Notes under the pieces: generated by a model
Database searches by the model: none
Told to the model about the DNA's origin: nothing
The model's input: the letters and a program-made list of their open reading frames with translations, nothing else
DNA from: CAZZBK01 sp964652155
GTDB taxonomy: Bacteria; Planctomycetota; Planctomycetia; Pirellulales; PNKZ01
Direction of reading: 5' to 3'
Assembly: GCA_964652155.1 (NCBI GenBank)
Contig: CAZZBK010000194.1
Location: forward strand, 1 to 8,478
DNA: 8,478 bases
Shown here: positions 5,445 to 8,478 of the stretch, in pieces
Layout of the letters: each line of letters opens with the position of its first letter
Numbering within the stretch: the first letter of the stretch is position 1
Made by a program: the position numbers and the translations under genes

Positions 5445-5795
5445 ATGCACAGCACGAACATCATGAGCCGCTTTTGGAACGAACAAGACGGTGCCATCAT
5501 CTCGGCCGAGTTCATTCTGGTCGCCACGATTTTGGTGCTCGGCGTGATCGTCGGCCTCAAGTCGGTGCGCGACTCGGTCGTCAGCGAGTTGGCCGACGTG
5601 GCCCAGGCGATCGCCAACGTCGATCAGAGCTACACCTACAGTGCCGTCACGGGGCATGCCGCCGCGACCGGCGGAGCCGTGTTCCAGGACCTGTCCGACT
5701 TCTGCGACACGAACGCATATCCGTATGGTGGTCAGGAATCGAAGTGTGTCACGGTCGCCGCGATGGCCTTGGGCGAATCGTCCTCGCACTACTAA
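5445..5795 (+). CDS. Class III (Flp/Tad-type) prepilin-like protein
   Basis: A 116-residue protein. A short leader with W-N-E-Q-D-G-A (11-17) precedes a hydrophobic segment, I-I-S-A-E-F-I-L-V-A-T-I-L-V-L-G (18-33). This is the pattern of type IVb/Flp prepilins: cleavage after Ala17 would place Glu22 at +5, while cleavage after Gly16 would place it at +6. The helix continues amphipathically to about residue 60. The rest is a small Gly/Ala/Ser-rich domain with two cysteines (87 and 101) that may form a disulfide. At 116 residues it is longer than classic Flp pilins of 50-70. No prepilin peptidase, CpaF/TadA ATPase or secretin gene is nearby, so any assembly machine is encoded elsewhere. It could be a minor pilin or pseudopilin. 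It has its own leader upstream and a strong terminator downstream, so it is probably monocistronic. Confidence 0.75.
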   Translation: MHSTNIMSRFWNEQDGAIISAEFILVATILVLGVIVGLKSVRDSVVSELADVAQAIANVDQSYTYSAVTGHAAATGGAVFQDLSDFCDTNAYPYGGQESKCVTVAAMALGESSSHY

Positions 5796-5838
5796 ACCGA
5801 GCTTCGCGTTGGCTACAGAAGTCCTTGTTGTTGTAAAG

Positions 5839-5886
5839 ACGCCACGGGGTCGCCATGCGATTCGACCCCGTGGCGTTCTTTGTTTT
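5839..5886 (+). terminator. Strong intrinsic terminator after the prepilin gene
   Basis: A perfect 14-bp stem (5839-5852 with 5863-5876; arm ACGCCACGGGGTCG), a 10-base loop, then TTCTTTGTTTT. It begins 43 bases after the prepilin stop codon. The U tract is on the plus strand. On the minus strand the 3' tail is short, so it would serve the converging beta-helix gene poorly. Confidence 0.9.
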
Positions 5887-5929
5887 CCCCTCGGCGAGAT
5901 GGCTGCCCATGCTGCATCGGTTGAGGCAA

Positions 5930-7651
5930 TTACTTCTCGGCGCTCTGAACGCGATTATTCTCGACCCGGCTTGAGCCTCCCGTGACGACCACGCCCAACG
6001 GGTCTCGCTCGCTCTCGAACTGATTGCCGATCACGACACACATGCCGACGGGCTCGTTGATTTTGATGCCCAGCGAGCCGTAATCGACGATGCGATTTTG
6101 CAGGGCCGAAACGGTTGCCCGCTCGGCGACGAGCGCATGTCGCCAGCCGCGAACGTTGTTGGCGATAAAGACCGTGTCGGAGCCGGAGAGCCCCCAGACG
6201 GCGAACTGAGGCGGTCCGGCGGCGCGCAGCGTGGGACAGATAAACTCGTTGCCCGTGACGCGGATGACCCCCTCGGCGCGAATGCCCGCGACTCCACTGC
6301 CCTGAATCGTGTTGGCCGAGAATTCGGCCTCGGCACCTTTGAAGACCATGACGATCGGCGGCAAGCCTTCGCCGCGCGACAGTTCGTTGCCCGTGAGTCG
6401 CACCTTCCAGCCGGCGTGGATGCCGATGGCCACATTCTGGTTGTCGATCACGCGATTGTTCATGACCGTCGAGAGGCCCGACTGACATTCATCGAAGCCG
6501 ATGCCCGTGGCTCGGTTGTGATGGACGTAGTTGGCGATCAGCGTGGTCTGCGAGTCGCCGCGCTGCCCGATGCCCGCGGTTTCGTTCTCATAGCATTCGT
6601 TGTGGGTAATCAGCGGCTGGGCACGCAGCTCGCTGCCGATCCCCGCGGCCTTGTTGCGATAGCACTTATTGCCAACGATCAGGGGTTGAGCCTGGTCTCG
6701 GCAACCGATCCCCGCCAGGCGGTTCTCATAGCAACGATTGCCACGGATGACCGGCGCGGAGTGTTCGTCGCAGCCAATGCCGGCCATGTCGTTGATGTAG
6801 CAATCGTTGTCTTCGATCAACGGGCGTGTGTCGGCACCGGTGCGCACGCCGATGCCCGCGCGACGGTTGTGGTGGCAGCGATTGCCGCGCACGATGGGCT
6901 TCGCCCCTTCGCTGATGCCGATGCCGGCGCGGATATTTTCGTAGCAGTGGTTCTCAATCACCAACGGGCTGGCGTCTTCGTGTCCAATGCCCGCGTAAAA
7001 GTTCTGAAAGCAGATATTGGCTTGGATGATGGCGGTGGAGTGGCGCATCGATCCGATGCCGCCCCCCATGTTGCGATAACAGACGTTGCGCAGCACGAGC
7101 GGCGCGCAGCGTTGACCATCGGCACCTTGGATGGCGATGCCGGAATAGCCGATATGATGCACGATATTGTTTTTGATCGTGCAGGTGACACCGATCACGC
7201 TGATGCCGGCGACGCCAGGCTGGCCGATGTGCTCGTGGGGCTGCTCGTTCCCTTGGGTTGCATGGTGTTTGGTCCACTCGGCGTCGTCGTACAGGCCCAC
7301 CTGGGTCACGGTAAAGCCATCGATCGTTGCCCCTTCGGCCATGGCCACGCCGGGCCCGGTCCCCTGCTTGCCGCCACCATCAAGAATGGTTTGCTCGGCG
7401 CGTTTGAGTCCCAGCCGCCCCGGGCTGTCGTCCCCCGCGCTCGTCAGCACCACCCCCTCGCGGAGCCGGATCCGCTCGCGATACGTGCCCGCGGCGACCA
7501 GCACCGTGTCCCCCGCTCGCGCCACATCGATGGCCGCCTGGATCGTCGCGTGATCTTCAGGAACCTTCACGATCGCGGCCCAAACATCACCGCCACCGGC
7601 CATACTTAGCACAGCCCAATACACGAGCGCGGCGCGCGACACGTGGAACAT
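5930..7651 (-). CDS. Secreted right-handed parallel beta-helix repeat protein
   Basis: A 573-residue protein. Residues 1-25 are a signal peptide ending D-V-W-A-A. Residues 28-62 (V-P-E-D-H-A-T-I-Q-A-A-I-D...G-T-Y-R-E-R-I) are the usual entry of pectate-lyase/NosD-like beta-helix proteins. From about 184 to 385 it has nine or more turns of 22-25 residues, mostly 23, with pattern P-x-I-x-x-N-x-C-Y-x-N-x-x-A-G-I-G. The AGIG motifs fall at 220, 242, 265, 290, 313, 336 and 359, with variants at 197 and 382. Further degenerate turns reach the C-terminus. No catalytic residues can be assigned. Related proteins bind or cleave polysaccharide, or are surface proteins. The start is the second in-frame ATG, because AGGGAG lies eight bases before it and the signal peptide begins there. 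An ATG 23 codons upstream only adds a polar extension. Confidence 0.86.
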   Translation of the reverse strand: MFHVSRAALVYWAVLSMAGGGDVWAAIVKVPEDHATIQAAIDVARAGDTVLVAAGTYRERIRLREGVVLTSAGDDSPGRLGLKRAEQTILDGGGKQGTGPGVAMAEGATIDGFTVTQVGLYDDAEWTKHHATQGNEQPHEHIGQPGVAGISVIGVTCTIKNNIVHHIGYSGIAIQGADGQRCAPLVLRNVCYRNMGGGIGSMRHSTAIIQANICFQNFYAGIGHEDASPLVIENHCYENIRAGIGISEGAKPIVRGNRCHHNRRAGIGVRTGADTRPLIEDNDCYINDMAGIGCDEHSAPVIRGNRCYENRLAGIGCRDQAQPLIVGNKCYRNKAAGIGSELRAQPLITHNECYENETAGIGQRGDSQTTLIANYVHHNRATGIGFDECQSGLSTVMNNRVIDNQNVAIGIHAGWKVRLTGNELSRGEGLPPIVMVFKGAEAEFSANTIQGSGVAGIRAEGVIRVTGNEFICPTLRAAGPPQFAVWGLSGSDTVFIANNVRGWRHALVAERATVSALQNRIVDYGSLGIKINEPVGMCVVIGNQFESERDPLGVVVTGGSSRVENNRVQSAEK

Positions 7652-7659
7652 GATGACGT

Positions 7660-7665
7660 CTCCCT
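7660..7665 (-). promoter_or_regulatory. Ribosome binding site of the beta-helix gene
   Basis: AGGGAG on the minus strand with an eight-base spacer to the ATG ending at 7651. It selects this start over the ATG at 7720. Confidence 0.65.
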
Positions 7666-7682
7666 GGAGAAGTGACGCTCTG

Positions 7683-7711
7683 ATTCTAGCCGATCGTGGC
7701 GACGCTAGGAA
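7683..7711 (-). promoter_or_regulatory. Candidate promoter of the beta-helix gene
   Basis: On the minus strand, TTCCTA (7706-7711) and TAGAAT (7683-7688) are separated by 17 bases. The -10 matches five of six consensus positions and the -35 only three. Transcription would start near 7677, about 25 bases before the ATG at 7651. That is downstream of the alternative ATG at 7720, which again favours the shorter protein. Confidence 0.4.
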
Positions 7712-7758
7712 ATTTTTCACCGCCGTCGAGTGGCGATGCCGAGCATGACGTGAGCCGC

Positions 7759-7796
7759 ACGACCCGCGGAGCGCTCGGCGTGCCGTGGAGCGTCGT
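7759..7796. other. Stem-loop between the PEGA and beta-helix genes
   Basis: ACGAC (7759-7763) pairs with GTCGT (7792-7796), GCTC (7773-7776) with GAGC (7788-7791), and GGC with GCC at the tip. It begins 23 bases after the PEGA stop codon on that strand. No U tract follows, so it may only protect the 3' end of the transcript or be incidental. Confidence 0.25.
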
Positions 7797-7818
7797 ACCC
7801 GCCCCGATCGAGACCGTT

Positions 7819-8334
7819 TCAGTCGCGCTCAAAGGGCCAGGTGGGCCGGCTCACGAGCGGCAGCCAGCGCGGCCAAGTGCTGCCGGTAGGCTTGGGGGGC
7901 GCGGGGGGCGCAACAAAGTCGCTCATCAAGCTGCCGCGACGCAACTCCTCGGCCCGACCCAACAACGGTTGCGTCCCCTGAATCAACTCGGGTTGCAGTG
8001 TGAACTCCAAGGCCCGTTCATCGCGAAACTCGTAAGGGACCAGGTTCTCGCTGACAAAATCGAGTGGGAAGACCTGGTACCACGGCGGCGGAATGAACTG
8101 CTGCGTCTCGAGTGTCTTGAAGCCGTCGCGCACCAGCCGAACATTGCGCGTGCCGTAGTACGTGTAGTCGGTCGAGCAGGGTGTCACGCCGACTTCATAA
8201 TTGTCGATGGTCACAAGCGCACCCGGTGGATTGCTGCGCACGGTCAGGCGTCGCTGCACGCAGCCGCCCGCGAGGCCCGTGACGAGCACGGCCAGGGTCA
8301 AGAGCGCGGCGGTTTGACGATCCAGTGGTGACAT
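7819..8334 (-). CDS. PEGA domain lipoprotein
   Basis: A 171-residue protein. Residues 9-24 are hydrophobic and end in the lipobox L-A-G-G-C, so Cys25 should be lipidated and the protein held in a membrane facing the periplasm. A PEGA domain follows (about 29-76), with the diagnostic S-N-P-P-G-A-L-V-T-I-D (34-44), G-V-T-P (49-52) and L-V-R-D-G-F (67-72). The part from 56 to 135 (Y-T-Y-Y-G-T-R; P-P-W-Y-Q-V-F-P-L-D-F-V-S-E-N-L-V-P; L-L-G-R-A-E-E-L-R-R-G) looks strongly constrained and recalls a small lipoprotein common in Pirellulales. The proline-rich tail (142-171) is variable. PEGA domains are small envelope-associated beta folds; no specific role is known. The start is at the signal peptide; the frame stays open 44 codons further, but that extension is polar and would bury the lipobox. 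No clear Shine-Dalgarno. Confidence 0.83.
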   Translation of the reverse strand: MSPLDRQTAALLTLAVLVTGLAGGCVQRRLTVRSNPPGALVTIDNYEVGVTPCSTDYTYYGTRNVRLVRDGFKTLETQQFIPPPWYQVFPLDFVSENLVPYEFRDERALEFTLQPELIQGTQPLLGRAEELRRGSLMSDFVAPPAPPKPTGSTWPRWLPLVSRPTWPFERD

Positions 8335-8400
8335 CGTGACGTACCAAGACCGCCCAGCGATTTGCGGTGACAAGAGCAGAGCCTCTGAAGAGCGGGGCGG

Positions 8401-8406
8401 AGTATA
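8401..8406 (-). promoter_or_regulatory. Possible -10 element of the PEGA lipoprotein gene
   Basis: TATACT on the minus strand, about 65 bases before the start at 8334, matching five of six consensus positions. The hexamer 17 bases upstream (TGGAGC) is a poor -35. Its position, downstream of the alternative start at 8466, supports the shorter protein. Confidence 0.25.
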
Positions 8407-8478
8407 GTGAGCCTCCGCTCGCCGCTCCAGAGCGCTTTTAGACTCCCGACAAATCGCCGCCAGCATTGCCAGCTAGCG

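Noticed and set aside
6098..7609. 503-codon open frame on the plus strand opposite the beta-helix gene
   Set aside because: It mirrors the repeat gene codon by codon, has Ala/Asp/Val/Gly-rich composition typical of a GC-rich shadow frame, no family motif, and no ribosome binding site. The minus-strand gene has a signal peptide, repeats and a Shine-Dalgarno.
7652..7720. 23-residue N-terminal extension of the beta-helix protein
   Set aside because: It would put charged residues before a clear signal peptide, and it overlaps the candidate promoter. The Shine-Dalgarno favours 7651.
8335..8466. 44-residue N-terminal extension of the PEGA lipoprotein
   Set aside because: Polar and Arg-rich, it would make the lipobox internal. 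The possible -10 element at 8401-8406 lies inside it.
1..8478. tRNA, rRNA, CRISPR array, insertion sequence or phage genes
   Set aside because: Both strands were read for cloverleaf-like folds with T-loop sequence, regularly spaced repeats, and transposase or integrase motifs; none was found.

Overview
The window is GC-rich, densely coding bacterial DNA. It most likely comes from a member of the Planctomycetes, probably the Pirellulales. The basis is protein content: a small lipoprotein with a PEGA domain followed by a TYYGTR / PPLDF-like tail, a secreted golvesin/Xly-type domain of the kind attached to planctomycete FAD-dependent oxidoreductases, a lone class III (Flp-like) prepilin, a long parallel beta-helix protein, and a short His-rich lipoprotein. 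This placement comes from recalled family resemblance, not from a search. No rRNA, tRNA, CRISPR array or transposase gene was found.

Layout. Positions 3-1007 (minus) hold a barnase-type ribonuclease with an N-terminal membrane segment, followed by a barstar-type inhibitor. This is a complete enzyme/inhibitor pair. Positions 1098-1919 (minus) encode a TIM-barrel sugar phosphate isomerase/epimerase. Positions 2057-2668 (minus) encode a secreted stand-alone golvesin/Xly-like domain. The 213 bp between this gene and the next, divergent one (2882-3340, plus, His-rich lipoprotein) is the most information-rich non-coding stretch. It has a near-consensus sigma70-type promoter (TTGACT-17-TAAAAT), an 8-bp inverted repeat laid exactly over the -35 box, and a large palindrome around GGGGACTGTCCCC in the predicted 5' UTR. 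Positions 3380-5086 (minus) encode a VWA protein with a complete MIDAS motif but no AAA+ partner in view. A 358-bp divergent intergenic region follows, with short repeats, a 14-bp palindrome and a foldable leader, and leads to the prepilin gene (5445-5795, plus), which ends at a strong intrinsic terminator. Positions 5930-7651 (minus) encode the beta-helix protein, and 7819-8334 (minus) the PEGA lipoprotein.

How the genes work together. Only the ribonuclease and barstar form a clear functional unit. The other genes look like single-gene transcription units for cell-envelope or exported proteins (lipoproteins, prepilin, beta-helix, golvesin-like domain), with two cytosolic proteins (isomerase, VWA) among them. 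I see no convincing new multi-gene system. The best leads are the membrane-tethered barnase/barstar pair, the operator-like and hairpin architecture upstream of the His-rich lipoprotein, and the structured leader of the prepilin gene.
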